DNA from: Antrihabitans spumae
GTDB taxonomy: Bacteria > Actinomycetota > Actinomycetes > Mycobacteriales > Mycobacteriaceae
Direction: 5' to 3'
Assembly (NCBI RefSeq): GCF_043944905.1
Contig: NZ_JBIMSN010000090.1
Span: forward strand, 1 to 64,000
Length of the DNA stretch: 64,000 bases
How positions within the stretch are numbered: position 1 is the first letter of the stretch; every line of letters starts with the position of its first letter. Positions 26,003-34,209 of the stretch are shown in pieces. The notes beneath the pieces are model-generated. The model was not told the DNA's origin, searched no databases, and saw only the letters and a list, made by a program, of their open reading frames with translations. The translations under genes were made by a program, and so were the position numbers.

Positions 26003-27487
26003 CTAGCCGCGACGACGGCGTGACGCGCCGTCGCGCGAGAATGCCGCGAGCCCACCGGTTGTACCTGCGGCTGCAGCACCGCGAGTGCCGCTGCTGCGTC
26101 GAGCGCCGGCAGGCGCCGACCGAGTTGTACTGCTGCCGCCGGAGCGAGTGCCGCCCGCCGAGCTCGCGCCGGCGTGCTGTGGCCGATTGCCGCGCGCGGG
26201 ATTGCTGCCACGTGCGCCACCGCGGGCACCGCCGCTGCCGCCACGTGCGCCGCCACCGGTCCGAGGCTGACCCCCGACCTGAGTTTCGATCCGCACCGTC
26301 GGCTTGACGTAGGCCGCAACCTCGCCGACCAGCTGTGCGACGGGCGCCGACTCTGCCGTGACCTGCTGCGGGGTGACCTTGATCGCGGCCTTGCGCATAA
26401 GCAGGGCGAGATCCTTGCGCTGCTCGGGCAGAACGACGGTGACGACGTCACCTGCGCTGCCCGCGCGAGCCGTACGACCGGAACGGTGCAGGTAGGCCTT
26501 GTGCTCGGCTGGCGGATCGACGTGGACGACCAATTCGACGTCGTCGACGTGGACGCCGCGTGCAGCGACGTCGGTCGCGACGAGGACGCGCGCAGTTCCT
26601 GCCGAGAAGGCTGCAAGGTTACGGTCGCGCGCCGGCTGGGAAAGGTTGCCGTGCAGATCGACCGACGGAATGCCCGCTTCGGTCAGCTGCTTGGCCAGCT
26701 TGCGAGCCTGGTGCTTGGTCCGCATGAAGAGGATTCGGCGACCGGTACCTGACGCGAGCTTGTGCACGAGGACACGCTTCTGCTCGACGCTGCTGACGTC
26801 GAAGACGTGGTGTGTCATCGCCGCCACGGGGGAATTGGCCTCGTCGACCGAGTGCATGACGGGGCTCTTCAGGAAGCGCTTGACCAACTTGTCGACGCCG
26901 TTGTCCAGCGTTGCGGAGAACAGCAGACGCTGACCGTGCGCGGGAGTGGCGGCGAGGAGGCGGGTGACGACCGGGAGGAAGCCGAGGTCGGCCATGTGGT
27001 CGGCCTCGTCCAGCACGGTGACCTCGACGGCGTCGAGGGTGACCAGACGCTGCTTCATGAGGTCTTCGAGGCGGCCTGGGCAGGCGACGACGATGTCGAC
27101 GCCACCCTTGAGTGCCTGGACCTGGCGTTGCTGGGATACGCCGCCGAAGATCGTCGTGATCTTGAGGTCGTACGCGTTGGCAAGCGGTTCGAGTGCGGCC
27201 GCGATCTGCGTCGCGAGTTCACGGGTCGGGGCGAGGATGAGCCCGACCGGACGGTTGGGCCTGCGGTTGCCACCGGCGAGGTCGCCTGCGAGACGCGAAA
27301 CCATGGGGATTGCGAAGGCGAGCGTCTTACCGCTGCCGGTCTTACCGCGGCCGAGGACGTCGCGTCCGGCCAGGGTGTCGGGAAGAGTGTCGACCTGAAT
27401 CGGGAACGGCGAGGTAATGCCGGCCGATTCGAGAGCTTTGACGATAGGTTCGCGCACGCCGAGCGTGGCGAAAGTAGGTGTATTCAC
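26003..27487 (-). CDS. DEAD-box RNA helicase (RhlE-like)
   Basis: A 494-residue RNA helicase. Motifs are all present: Q-motif (FPIQVDTLP), Walker A (TGSGKT near residue 54), PTRELA, VLDEADHMADLGF, SAT, and the C-terminal RVLVATDVAARGVHVDD and HRSGRTARAG. The last 100 residues are rich in Gly, Ala, Arg and Ser (an RNA-binding tail). The GTG at 27487 (VNTPTFATLG) gives the usual N-terminus; the frame is open for 56 more codons upstream but those are not conserved-looking. Members help ribosome assembly and mRNA decay, often in the cold. Confidence 0.9.
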   Translation of the reverse strand: MNTPTFATLGVREPIVKALESAGITSPFPIQVDTLPDTLAGRDVLGRGKTGSGKTLAFAIPMVSRLAGDLAGGNRRPNRPVGLILAPTRELATQIAAALEPLANAYDLKITTIFGGVSQQRQVQALKGGVDIVVACPGRLEDLMKQRLVTLDAVEVTVLDEADHMADLGFLPVVTRLLAATPAHGQRLLFSATLDNGVDKLVKRFLKSPVMHSVDEANSPVAAMTHHVFDVSSVEQKRVLVHKLASGTGRRILFMRTKHQARKLAKQLTEAGIPSVDLHGNLSQPARDRNLAAFSAGTARVLVATDVAARGVHVDDVELVVHVDPPAEHKAYLHRSGRTARAGSAGDVVTVVLPEQRKDLALLMRKAAIKVTPQQVTAESAPVAQLVGEVAAYVKPTVRIETQVGGQPRTGGGARGGSGGARGGARGSNPARGNRPQHAGASSAGGTRSGGSSTTRSAPAGARRSSGTRGAAAAGTTGGLAAFSRDGASRRRRG

Positions 27488-27793
27488 AGAGAAGTCGAGG
27501 CCTTTCGGGCTTCGGGTTGCGCCCAGGCAGGTGCGAACATCGTCGTTCACGCAAAGCGGGCACAAAGTGGCGAGATTGCCAGTCGGCAATATCGATCGCC
27601 GCAAAAGAGCTTGTGCCACTCGGCCGACGGCCGGTGCGGAGGAGAAGCAATCCACGACGGATGGTGCATACGAACTGCACCGTTGTCGTCAACAGTAACC
27701 TAGTCGCCGGCTGTGGCGGTCACGGTGTCGTGCGCATCACGTTGTCGGCTCGCTACTATGGACAGCGTACGAATATCGAGGTGAGAGGCCACG
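27488..27793. other. Divergent promoter region, no gene
   Basis: The 306 bases between the DEAD-box helicase and the divergent tetR contain no convincing gene. Part of it (to 27655) is open in the helicase frame, so a longer helicase is formally possible. The space is large enough for a long helicase 5' leader, which would fit post-transcriptional cold control, but no known leader structure is recognised. Confidence 0.5.
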
Positions 27794-28564
27794 GTGGCGA
27801 TCGAATACAGCGGATCCGGCGATCCCCGCCGCACGATCGAATTGCTGTGGGGAGTGCAGAGCCGATCCTCGAAAGGTCCGAAGCCGAAGCTGACGGTCCC
27901 GCAGGTCACTGCCGCGGCGATAGCTCTTGCCGACGCGGAGGGTCTGGCTGGACTGTCGATGCGGCAGTTGGCCAACCACCTCGGAGTGTCGGCGATGAAC
28001 CTGTACAGCTACGTGCCGTCGAAGGCTGAGCTCGTCGATCTGATGGTCGATCGTGCGCTGGCAGACGTAGTGGCTCACTACGAGGGTGCGGCCGAGCCAG
28101 GGGAGTGGCGCGGCAACCTCGAATTTGTAGCTCGGGCGAATTGGCAACTCTACCAACGGCATCCGTGGCTGCTGGGCGTATCTACCGCGCGTGCGCCGCT
28201 GGGTCCGAACGTCATGGCGAAGTACGATCGCGAACTCGCCTACATCGACGGCGTCGGGCTGACGGACCTCGAAATGGACTCCGTCCTTAGTCTCGTCCTC
28301 GGACACACCGAATCATCCGCGCGCCGCGTCGCCGACGCCGCGGAAGCCGTGCGGCACAGCGGGATCACCGACTCCGAGTGGTGGGCGAAAAGTGCGCCGG
28401 TGCTCGAGGAGGTCGTGCCGTTCGACCGGTATCCGATCGCGGGTCGCGTCGGAACTGCGTCCGGGCAAGCCCACCAGGCAGCGAGCGACGTCGCCACGGC
28501 ATTCGAATTCGGGCTCGGTCGAATACTGGACGGCGTCGCGTCGCTGATCGAGGATCGGACGTAG
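27794..28564 (+). CDS. TetR family transcriptional regulator
   Basis: A 256-residue regulator of the same subgroup as the one at 25.2 kb. After an N-terminal stretch (LLWGVQSRSSKGPKPKLTV) the HTH lies near residues 55-80 (LSMRQLANHLGVSAMNLYSYVPSKAELV), and a long C-terminal ligand domain follows. GTG start with a GAGGTGAGAGG region upstream. No adjacent target operon is obvious: upstream is a divergent helicase and downstream bcp converges, so it may regulate itself or a distant gene. Confidence 0.85.
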   Translation: MAIEYSGSGDPRRTIELLWGVQSRSSKGPKPKLTVPQVTAAAIALADAEGLAGLSMRQLANHLGVSAMNLYSYVPSKAELVDLMVDRALADVVAHYEGAAEPGEWRGNLEFVARANWQLYQRHPWLLGVSTARAPLGPNVMAKYDRELAYIDGVGLTDLEMDSVLSLVLGHTESSARRVADAAEAVRHSGITDSEWWAKSAPVLEEVVPFDRYPIAGRVGTASGQAHQAASDVATAFEFGLGRILDGVASLIEDRT

Positions 28565-28566
28565 AC

Positions 28567-29040
28567 CTAGACGGAAATGTCCTTGCGGAGTTTCGCGACG
28601 TGCCCCGTTGCGCGGACGTTGTACTGGGCGACCTCGATCTTGCCGTCCTCGTCGACGACGAACGTCGAACGAATGACACCCTTCACCGTCTTGCCGTACA
28701 TCATCTTCTCGCCGTAGGCGCCCCAGGCTTCGAGCGTCGTGCGCTCCGGGTCCGACAGCAGCGGGAACGTGAGTGCCTCGGCGTCGCGGAACTTCGCGAG
28801 CTTGGCAGGCTTGTCGGGGGAGATGCCGAGCACCGTGAGCCCGGCACCGTTCAGATCGGCGAGGCTGTCGCGAAAGTCGCACGCCTGCTTGGTGCAGCCG
28901 GGTGTCGAAGCCGCTGGGTAGAAGTAGACGATCACCTTCCGGCCGCGGTAGTCGGCAAGCGATACGTCGTTGCCGTCGGCATCGGAAAGAGTGAAGTCGG
29001 GCGCGTCGTCGCCCTTGGCAAGTCTGCTGTTCTCGGTCAC
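28567..29040 (-). CDS. bcp: Thioredoxin-dependent peroxiredoxin (Bcp)
   Basis: A 157-residue peroxiredoxin reducing hydroperoxides. The peroxidatic cysteine is in YPAASTPGCTKQACDFRD near residue 49 and a second cysteine five residues later can form the intramolecular disulfide typical of atypical 2-Cys Bcp enzymes. Length is normal. It corresponds to Rv2521 in the fas-to-orn block and is divergent from the DUF3618 gene, as in mycobacteria. Confidence 0.94.
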   Translation of the reverse strand: MTENSRLAKGDDAPDFTLSDADGNDVSLADYRGRKVIVYFYPAASTPGCTKQACDFRDSLADLNGAGLTVLGISPDKPAKLAKFRDAEALTFPLLSDPERTTLEAWGAYGEKMMYGKTVKGVIRSTFVVDEDGKIEVAQYNVRATGHVAKLRKDISV

Positions 29041-29167
29041 AGCAAGTCAGGGTAGCGAAGCCGTCCGACACCGTGCTGGCTGTGGGCGCCTGATCTGCTC
29101 TACCTTTGGTAGACGGCGCGGTAGGGTCGGGTCGCATCTCAAACGCGGAAGAAAGTTGGAGGGACAC

Positions 29168-29389
29168 GTGTCAAAGGACACCGAGCGCATTGAGCGGGAC
29201 ATCGAGGCCGCTCGTAATCAGCTCGCCAGCACACTCGACGAACTCAGTGTCCGCGCGAACCCCAAGCACATCGCCGCAGGCGCAAAGCAGAAGGCGATTG
29301 CAAAGGTCAACGAGCCGAAGATCAAGTACAGCCTGATCGGCGCGGGCGCCCTCGTGGTCGTTCTCGTCGTAGTCAAGATTTTCCGCTAG
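29168..29389 (+). CDS. DUF3618 family small membrane protein
   Basis: A 73-residue protein of family DUF3618, counterpart of Rv2520c. The N-terminal SKDTERIERDIEAARNQLASTLDEL is the conserved amphipathic helix; the C-terminus is one membrane segment (YSLIGAGALVVVLVVVKIF). The GTG start has a good GGAGG ribosome binding site 6 bp upstream. Function unknown. A perfect hairpin terminator follows. It is the last conserved core gene before the accessory stretch that contains the lanthipeptide cluster. Confidence 0.88.
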   Translation: MSKDTERIERDIEAARNQLASTLDELSVRANPKHIAAGAKQKAIAKVNEPKIKYSLIGAGALVVVLVVVKIFR

Positions 29390-29400
29390 TAAGACACACG

Positions 29401-29438
29401 ATCGAGCCCCCGACCCAAAGCTGGGTCGGGGGCTCGAT
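29401..29438. terminator. Bidirectional hairpin terminator
   Basis: ATCGAGCCCCCGACCC and its exact complement flank a short AAAGCT loop, giving a 16-bp GC-rich stem 11 bp after the DUF3618 stop codon and 25 bp before the convergent MFS stop codon. Confidence 0.88.
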
Positions 29439-29463
29439 TGCGTCAGCCGCGGCTCGTCGGAGA

Positions 29464-31083
29464 TCAGGCAGATGCCGTCACGAGATCGCGATCCTCAGTC
29501 GGTTCTTCCTCTGGCGCGATGTCGATCGTGCGTCGAAGTGGCCGGTTCGGGATGGCAACGACCGCGATGAGCGTGACAAGTGCGACCAGTGCCGCGACGA
29601 AGAAGATGCGTCCCGTTGCGTCGCCGTATGCGGCGCGGACGATCTCCTGGACCGGGCCTGGCAACGCGTTCAGATCGAGGTTCGCGCCACTGCCTGCGGC
29701 GCTCGTGTCGATGCCGAGCTTCGCGAATCCCGATGCCGAAATGTCTGCGACTCGGGTGGCCAGGATCGATCCGAGGACCGAGACGCCGACCGCGCCGCCG
29801 AAGGTTCGGAAGAAGGCGACCGAACTGGACGCTGTGCCGATGTCGTGAACGCCGACCGTGTTCTGCACAGCGATGACGAGGTTCTGCATCAGCATGCCGG
29901 TACCGAGTCCGACGACCGCGGTCATGGCTCCAACGGTCCACAGGTTGGTGGTGTGGTCGATGGTGCCGAGCAGGCCGAAGCCGATGACCAGCAGAATCGA
30001 GCCGGTCACGATGAACGGCTTCCACTGACCGAAGCGGGTGATCAGCTGTCCTGACGCCACCGATGCGACGAGCATTCCCGCAACCAATGGGATCGACAGC
30101 AGCCCTGCTGTGGTCGGGCTGAAACCGCGTGAGGTCTGGAAGTACTGGCCGAGGAATGTCGTCGCTCCGAAGAGACCGACACCGACTGCGATCGAGGCGA
30201 TGATCGCGAGACCGGTCGTCCGTTCGGTGACGATCTTCAGCGGGATGATCGGGGCTTTGGCCTTCGACTCGACCCACACGGTCGCCGCCAGCAGGGCAAG
30301 ACCGACGCCGACGTAGGTCGCGGACTGAGTGGAGAACCAGTCGTAGTAGCCGGCCTTGCCTGCGAAGGAGACCCAGATCAGCAGGATGGAGACACCTGCG
30401 GTGAGCAGCAGTGCGCCGAACCAGTCGATGGAGACGTCGTCCTTGCGGTCGGTCTCGATGTGCAATGTGCGCTGCAGTGCGAGCAGTGCGATGACGGCAA
30501 GCGGCACGCAGACGAAGAAGCACCAGCGCCAGCCGAGCGGACTGTCCACGATGACGCCGCCGAGGATGGGTCCACCAGACATCGATACGGCCATGACCGC
30601 GCCCATGTAGCCGGAGTACCGACCGCGGTCACGCGGGGACACGATGCTGCCGATGATGGCGACGACAAGTGCGGTCAGTCCGCCCATGCCGATGCCCTGC
30701 ACGACGCGTGCGGCGAGCAGTACGGGAACGTTGTGTGCGAAGCCTGCGAGGATCGAGCCGACGACGAAGATGACGATCGCTGATTGGACGAGCACCTTCT
30801 TGTTGAACAGATCTGCGAGCTTGCCCCAGATCGGTGTCGATGCCGCGTTTGCAAGCAGCGCCGAAGTGATCACCCAGGCGTACGCCGTTTGCGAGCCCTT
30901 GAGATCACCGATGATCGTCGGCAGTGCCGTCGCAACGATCGTGGTGCTCAGCAGCGCTGTGAACAGGGCGGCCAGTAGTCCGATCAGAGCTTCGAGGATT
31001 TCCTTGTGGGTCATCGCGGCCTTTGCGCCGACGGCCTTTTCTGGATTCTTGGTCTCCAGTATGTGTGTTTCGGGTCGAGTCAT
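29464..31083 (-). CDS. DHA2 (EmrB/QacA-type) drug efflux MFS transporter
   Basis: A 539-residue proton-driven exporter with 14 predicted membrane segments. LSTTIVATALPTIIGDL near residue 45 and WVITSALLANAASTPIWGKLADLFNKK (motif A) are typical of the DHA2 family; GPILGGVIVDSPLGWRWCFFV is motif C. The C-terminal tail is acidic (APEEEPTEDRDL). It overlaps the stop codon of the upstream MarR gene, so regulator and pump form one unit. Substrates cannot be read from sequence. Confidence 0.92.
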   Translation of the reverse strand: MTRPETHILETKNPEKAVGAKAAMTHKEILEALIGLLAALFTALLSTTIVATALPTIIGDLKGSQTAYAWVITSALLANAASTPIWGKLADLFNKKVLVQSAIVIFVVGSILAGFAHNVPVLLAARVVQGIGMGGLTALVVAIIGSIVSPRDRGRYSGYMGAVMAVSMSGGPILGGVIVDSPLGWRWCFFVCVPLAVIALLALQRTLHIETDRKDDVSIDWFGALLLTAGVSILLIWVSFAGKAGYYDWFSTQSATYVGVGLALLAATVWVESKAKAPIIPLKIVTERTTGLAIIASIAVGVGLFGATTFLGQYFQTSRGFSPTTAGLLSIPLVAGMLVASVASGQLITRFGQWKPFIVTGSILLVIGFGLLGTIDHTTNLWTVGAMTAVVGLGTGMLMQNLVIAVQNTVGVHDIGTASSSVAFFRTFGGAVGVSVLGSILATRVADISASGFAKLGIDTSAAGSGANLDLNALPGPVQEIVRAAYGDATGRIFFVAALVALVTLIAVVAIPNRPLRRTIDIAPEEEPTEDRDLVTASA

Positions 31084-31589
31084 CAGAGCGAGCTCCCACT
31101 ATGAATTGCTGAATTTGATACTCGAGCTCGGTGTGCGTGCTCGAAAAGAGTGCGCTCGAGTTTGCGGACCGCGTCGAGAGCGACGAGCGCGTCGCCCTCG
31201 GTCCAGTGCGACAACGTCGCGCGAAGCAGCGCTGCTTTCGCTTCCTTCGATCGGTGCAGCAATGCGGTGCCCTCGGGTGTGACGCGGATGCGAGAGACAC
31301 GCCCGTCGGCAGGATCGGAATGTCGGCAGACGTAGCCGGCGTCGACCAAATCCGCGATCTGGCGGCTGAGGACGGACTGGCTGATGCACAGTTCGCCTGC
31401 CAGATCACTTTGTCGGCATTCCCCGTAGGTGGCGAGGATCGATAGGACGCCGACCAGCGCCGTCGGGATCGGATCGACACTGCTTGTGATGACAGCCGAC
31501 CGCAACGCGCGACCGAACAGGAAGATCTCCTCGACGAGCTCCTGCGCTGTACTCGGTGTGACGCTCACGGCTACCTCCGGCTGATGCAT
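31083..31589 (-). CDS. MarR family transcriptional regulator
   Basis: A 168-residue winged-helix regulator. The recognition helix region is CRQSDLAGELCISQSVLSRQIADLVDAGYVCRHSDPADGR, including the MarR beta-wing DPADGRVSRIRVT. It precedes and overlaps the DHA2 exporter gene, the classic arrangement for a repressor released by the pump's substrates. The region upstream is a long structured intergenic stretch. Confidence 0.92.
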   Translation of the reverse strand: MHQPEVAVSVTPSTAQELVEEIFLFGRALRSAVITSSVDPIPTALVGVLSILATYGECRQSDLAGELCISQSVLSRQIADLVDAGYVCRHSDPADGRVSRIRVTPEGTALLHRSKEAKAALLRATLSHWTEGDALVALDAVRKLERTLFEHAHRARVSNSAIHSGSSL

Positions 31590-31646
31590 GCTTACCGAAG
31601 CTAACTATAAATCGTTTGCGTGTGCTAAGCAAGTAAATGAGGAAAA

Positions 31647-31820
31647 GAGCGTAGCGACGCGGAGGGTCAGCACGCGCTGGACTGACGAGGGAGGGAGCGC
31701 AGCGACTGGAGGAGGAGGGAAGCGCGTGCGTAAGAGGCCCGAAGCCAGCGAGCGGAGCGAGCCAATGTCGCAGCGCACGCTGACCCTCCGCGGTCACTAC
31801 GCTCGCTACCTCGTCAGTCC
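31647..31820. repeat. Structured intergenic repeat between marR and DUF488 genes
   Basis: The 252-bp gap holds no gene. A 32-base arm (31647-31678, GAGCGTAGCGACGCGGAGGG...) pairs imperfectly with 31772-31804, and a second pair, GGACTGACGAGG at 31679-31690 and CCTCGTCAGTCC at 31809-31820, crosses it in order, so the two stems cannot nest and would form alternative or pseudoknot-like folds. The interior is rich in GAGCGCAGCGA-like words. This is a different family from the AGTCCTTT palindromes. Confidence 0.75.
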
Positions 31821-31841
31821 ACCGAGAGTGGACCCTCGCCG

Positions 31842-32327
31842 TCACAGTCCCGTGACCGAGAGGCCGTGCTCGATTCGCATGCGTTCGGCGACGAGGGAGC
31901 GGTGGCATGCTTCGGGATCGCGCTCGACGCAGAGGAGCGCAGTTACCGAGTTGTGCGGGAGTTCGGCGACCAGTGCGGCGACGTCGAATGGGTTCAGGAT
32001 TTCGCGCGTGTAGCGCTCGGTGTATTCGGGTGCGAGGGCCGTGCGGTTGCGTTTGCCGACGCCCTGGCGGTCGTCTTCGCGGTATTGCAATTGTCTCAGC
32101 TCGGTCGTCGGAGCGAGACCTTTCACGTGGCGGTAGCTGATTTCTGTTGCGCGCAAGGCATTTTGGAGCCGGATCGAGTTGGCCCACGAGTAGTCTGGGC
32201 CGCGCACCCCGCGGCGCTGGCGGAGGTCGAGTAGCAACCCCACGCCGGCGCCGGTGAGTTTGTCGAGGAAGATGTCGGCGGTGTGGCCGTAGACGCCGAT
32301 TGTGACGACTTCGAGCACCGAAATCAC
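31842..32327 (-). CDS. DUF488 domain protein
   Basis: A 161-residue protein of the DUF488 family. Typical features are TIGVYGHTADIFLDKLTGAGVGLLLDLRQRRGVRGP at the N-terminus and the conserved cysteines and histidine in ALLCVERDPEACHRSLVAERM near the end. Function is unknown; the CxxxxxxCHR element suggests a rhodanese-like or metal-related site. It follows the ridA gene by 34 bp on the same strand and could be in its operon. Confidence 0.85.
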   Translation of the reverse strand: MISVLEVVTIGVYGHTADIFLDKLTGAGVGLLLDLRQRRGVRGPDYSWANSIRLQNALRATEISYRHVKGLAPTTELRQLQYREDDRQGVGKRNRTALAPEYTERYTREILNPFDVAALVAELPHNSVTALLCVERDPEACHRSLVAERMRIEHGLSVTGL

Positions 32328-32361
32328 CTGTCCTGTCCGTAGGTTGTCGGTTGGTGACGCG

Positions 32362-32820
32362 TCAGGCGACGGCAGTTCCTTCGAGTTCGACCATCAGGAC
32401 GGGTATTGCGAGCCTGCTGACCCCGAGCATCGTGGTGGTCGGTGCGACCCTGGCGGCGCCCAATCGCGCTGCGAGCACGCCGTAGTGCTGAAACAGCAGG
32501 TCGACGTCGGTGGTGTAGACGCTGAGCCGGACCAGGTTCGCCAGCGTCATGTCGGCCTCGTGGAGGACGGCTTCCAAGTTGTCGAGGCTCAGTGCCAATT
32601 GCGCTGCCATGTCGTCGATGTGTTGTGGCTGGCCGGCGCTGCTCATCGAGGTTTGTCCGGCGCAGAACAGGGTTCGCGCCGGACCGGAGACAACTTCGCC
32701 CTGGTTGTATCCCATCTCCAGCGACCAGGGCCACGGGTTGATTGCCGTTCGGCTCACTCGCGCATCGGCTGCGGTCGAGTCGTCGAAGGTGGGTGCGGCG
32801 GTGACCATTTTGTTTGTCAT
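32362..32820 (-). CDS. RidA/YjgF family protein
   Basis: A 152-residue member of the RidA superfamily, which includes enamine/imine deaminases and related hydrolases. The core from NPWPWSLEMGYNQGEVV through TLFCAGQTSM, QALSLDNLEAVL-type helix and SVYTTDVDLLFQHYGVL to TTTMLGVSRLAIPVLMVELEGTAVA matches the chorismate-mutase-like fold. The canonical RidA arginine of the IPR/R motif is not obvious (LGVSRLAIPVLMVE), so the reaction is uncertain. It is divergent from the WYL regulator with a palindrome between them. Confidence 0.87.
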   Translation of the reverse strand: MTNKMVTAAPTFDDSTAADARVSRTAINPWPWSLEMGYNQGEVVSGPARTLFCAGQTSMSSAGQPQHIDDMAAQLALSLDNLEAVLHEADMTLANLVRLSVYTTDVDLLFQHYGVLAARLGAARVAPTTTMLGVSRLAIPVLMVELEGTAVA

Positions 32821-32839
32821 GGCTGTGACCTTTCCAGCG

Positions 32840-32864
32840 ATACACGACATCTTGTGTCGTGTAT
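32840..32864. promoter_or_regulatory. Operator-like palindrome between ridA and the WYL regulator gene
   Basis: ATACACGACA and TGTCGTGTAT form a perfect 10-bp inverted repeat with a 5-bp spacer in the 62-bp gap between the two divergent starts. It is the obvious binding site for the WYL-domain regulator and would control both genes. Confidence 0.85.
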
Positions 32865-32882
32865 TGGTGCCATACTTTTCGA

Positions 32883-33857
32883 ATGCGCGCGGACCGGTTG
32901 GTGTCACTGGTTCTGCTGCTGCGACAGCGCGGTCGGCTGTCGGCCACCGCGCTGGCCCGCGAGCTGGAAGTGTCCACTCGAACGGTGCTTCGCGATATCG
33001 ATGCACTGTCTGCTGCGGGCGTCCCGGTATACGCCGAGCGCGGCCGCGACGGTGGCTTCGAGTTGCTCCCTGGTTTCCGGACCGAACTCACCGGACTCAA
33101 TCACGATGAGGCCCTTGCCTTGTTGGTCGCCGGATCGGTTCGCAGTGCCCAGGCGTTCGGCCTCGGCTCGGCGCTTTCGTCCGCGATGCTCAAGGTGGTC
33201 GATGCACTACCCGACAACTTTCGGGACACCGCAACCGATGTGGCCGAGCGCTTGCTCGTGGACCCGCAGACCGACCTGCTCGCTCGACGCGTGGCTACCG
33301 AGGAGGTACCCGACGCGGTCGTTGCCGAAGTTCGGCGCGCGGTGTTCGCCGGACACAAATTGCGCATCGACTACGCGGCTCCCGATCAACCACCCGCGTG
33401 GCGCACGGTGGACCCGATCGGTCTTGTCTTCGTCCGCGAGCAGGGCTATCTCCTTGCCACGAGGTCCGGCGCCGACCGCACCTACCGACTGTCCCGAATC
33501 GTTGCCGCCGAAGAGCTTCTCGAACCCGCAGACCGACCCGACGAGGTCGATCTGGACCAGGCCTGGCAGCAACGCAGCACGCAATTCCGAACCGGCGGCG
33601 AGCAGGTCACCGTGTCGGTGCGCATGGATCCGTCGCGGCGCGAAGACCTGGTCGGCACGGCACTGGCGGTCCTTTCGGAAGAGTCCGACGCAGACGGTCG
33701 GCTGCGGCTCGACGTGACCTTCCAAGATTCCAGACACGCGATCTGGGCGCTGTGGCAGCTGGCAACGACCGCGGAAGCCATTGCCCCCCAATGGTTACGC
33801 GCCGCTCTGCGTGATCGCGCCGCTGCGATCACCACCCTCTACGACCGTTCGTCCTGA
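32883..33857 (+). CDS. HTH/WYL-domain transcriptional regulator (YafY-like)
   Basis: A 324-residue regulator. The N-terminal winged helix (ADRLVSLVLLLRQRGRLSATALARELEVSTRTVLRDIDAL) is the DeoR/HTH_11 type; the WYL ligand domain lies around residues 130-210 (HKLRIDYAAPDQPPAWRTVDPIGLVF), followed by a WCX-type C-terminal domain (TVSVRMDPSRREDLVG). Transcribed divergently from ridA, with a perfect palindrome between, so it probably controls ridA and the DUF488 gene. Confidence 0.92.
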   Translation: MRADRLVSLVLLLRQRGRLSATALARELEVSTRTVLRDIDALSAAGVPVYAERGRDGGFELLPGFRTELTGLNHDEALALLVAGSVRSAQAFGLGSALSSAMLKVVDALPDNFRDTATDVAERLLVDPQTDLLARRVATEEVPDAVVAEVRRAVFAGHKLRIDYAAPDQPPAWRTVDPIGLVFVREQGYLLATRSGADRTYRLSRIVAAEELLEPADRPDEVDLDQAWQQRSTQFRTGGEQVTVSVRMDPSRREDLVGTALAVLSEESDADGRLRLDVTFQDSRHAIWALWQLATTAEAIAPQWLRAALRDRAAAITTLYDRSS

Positions 33858-33935
33858 GGTCGGTCGGCGAGGAAGCGAATGTGTGGACGCCGGAGGAACG
33901 GCTCCGTACTGGGACGGCCGATCCCGCGGCCTGAC

Positions 33936-34106
33936 TCAGGCGGTCGGACCGCCGCGCGACGGCTCCACGATCCAGGCGTAGGCCTCGGCGAGATCGCGTG
34001 CCTTACCCGCATCGGCGGGGTAGCTCCCGTCGATCTGCTTGGCCAACTTGACGATCAGGTCGAGTACAGCGTTGCGTGCAGCAGTCGTGCGGTCGTCCTC
34101 GTTCAT
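33936..34106 (-). CDS. Small conserved-looking protein
   Basis: A 56-residue protein starting MNEDDRTTAARNAVLDLIVK and continuing with KQIDGSYPADAGKARDLAEAYAWIVEPSRG. It is entirely helical in appearance, acidic-basic balanced, and has neither membrane segment nor signal. The codon choice (GC third positions) and ordered amino-acid pattern support a real gene. It lies between the WYL regulator (convergent) and the FHA regulator, 103 bp downstream of the latter's stop codon. Function unknown. Confidence 0.65.
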   Translation of the reverse strand: MNEDDRTTAARNAVLDLIVKLAKQIDGSYPADAGKARDLAEAYAWIVEPSRGGPTA

Positions 34107-34209
34107 GCGCCCAGCCTAGCGAGTCACGCCTTGAGTCGAGTGCGCACTTACGTATCTCCCAAAGCCCGGAGGCGACAGAAGGTGCACATTCGTGCCGACC
34201 AGACGGCGA

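Noticed and set aside
27488..27655. N-terminal extension of the DEAD-box helicase by 56 codons
   Set aside because: The extra residues look unlike the family and the GTG at 27487 gives the normal N-terminus.
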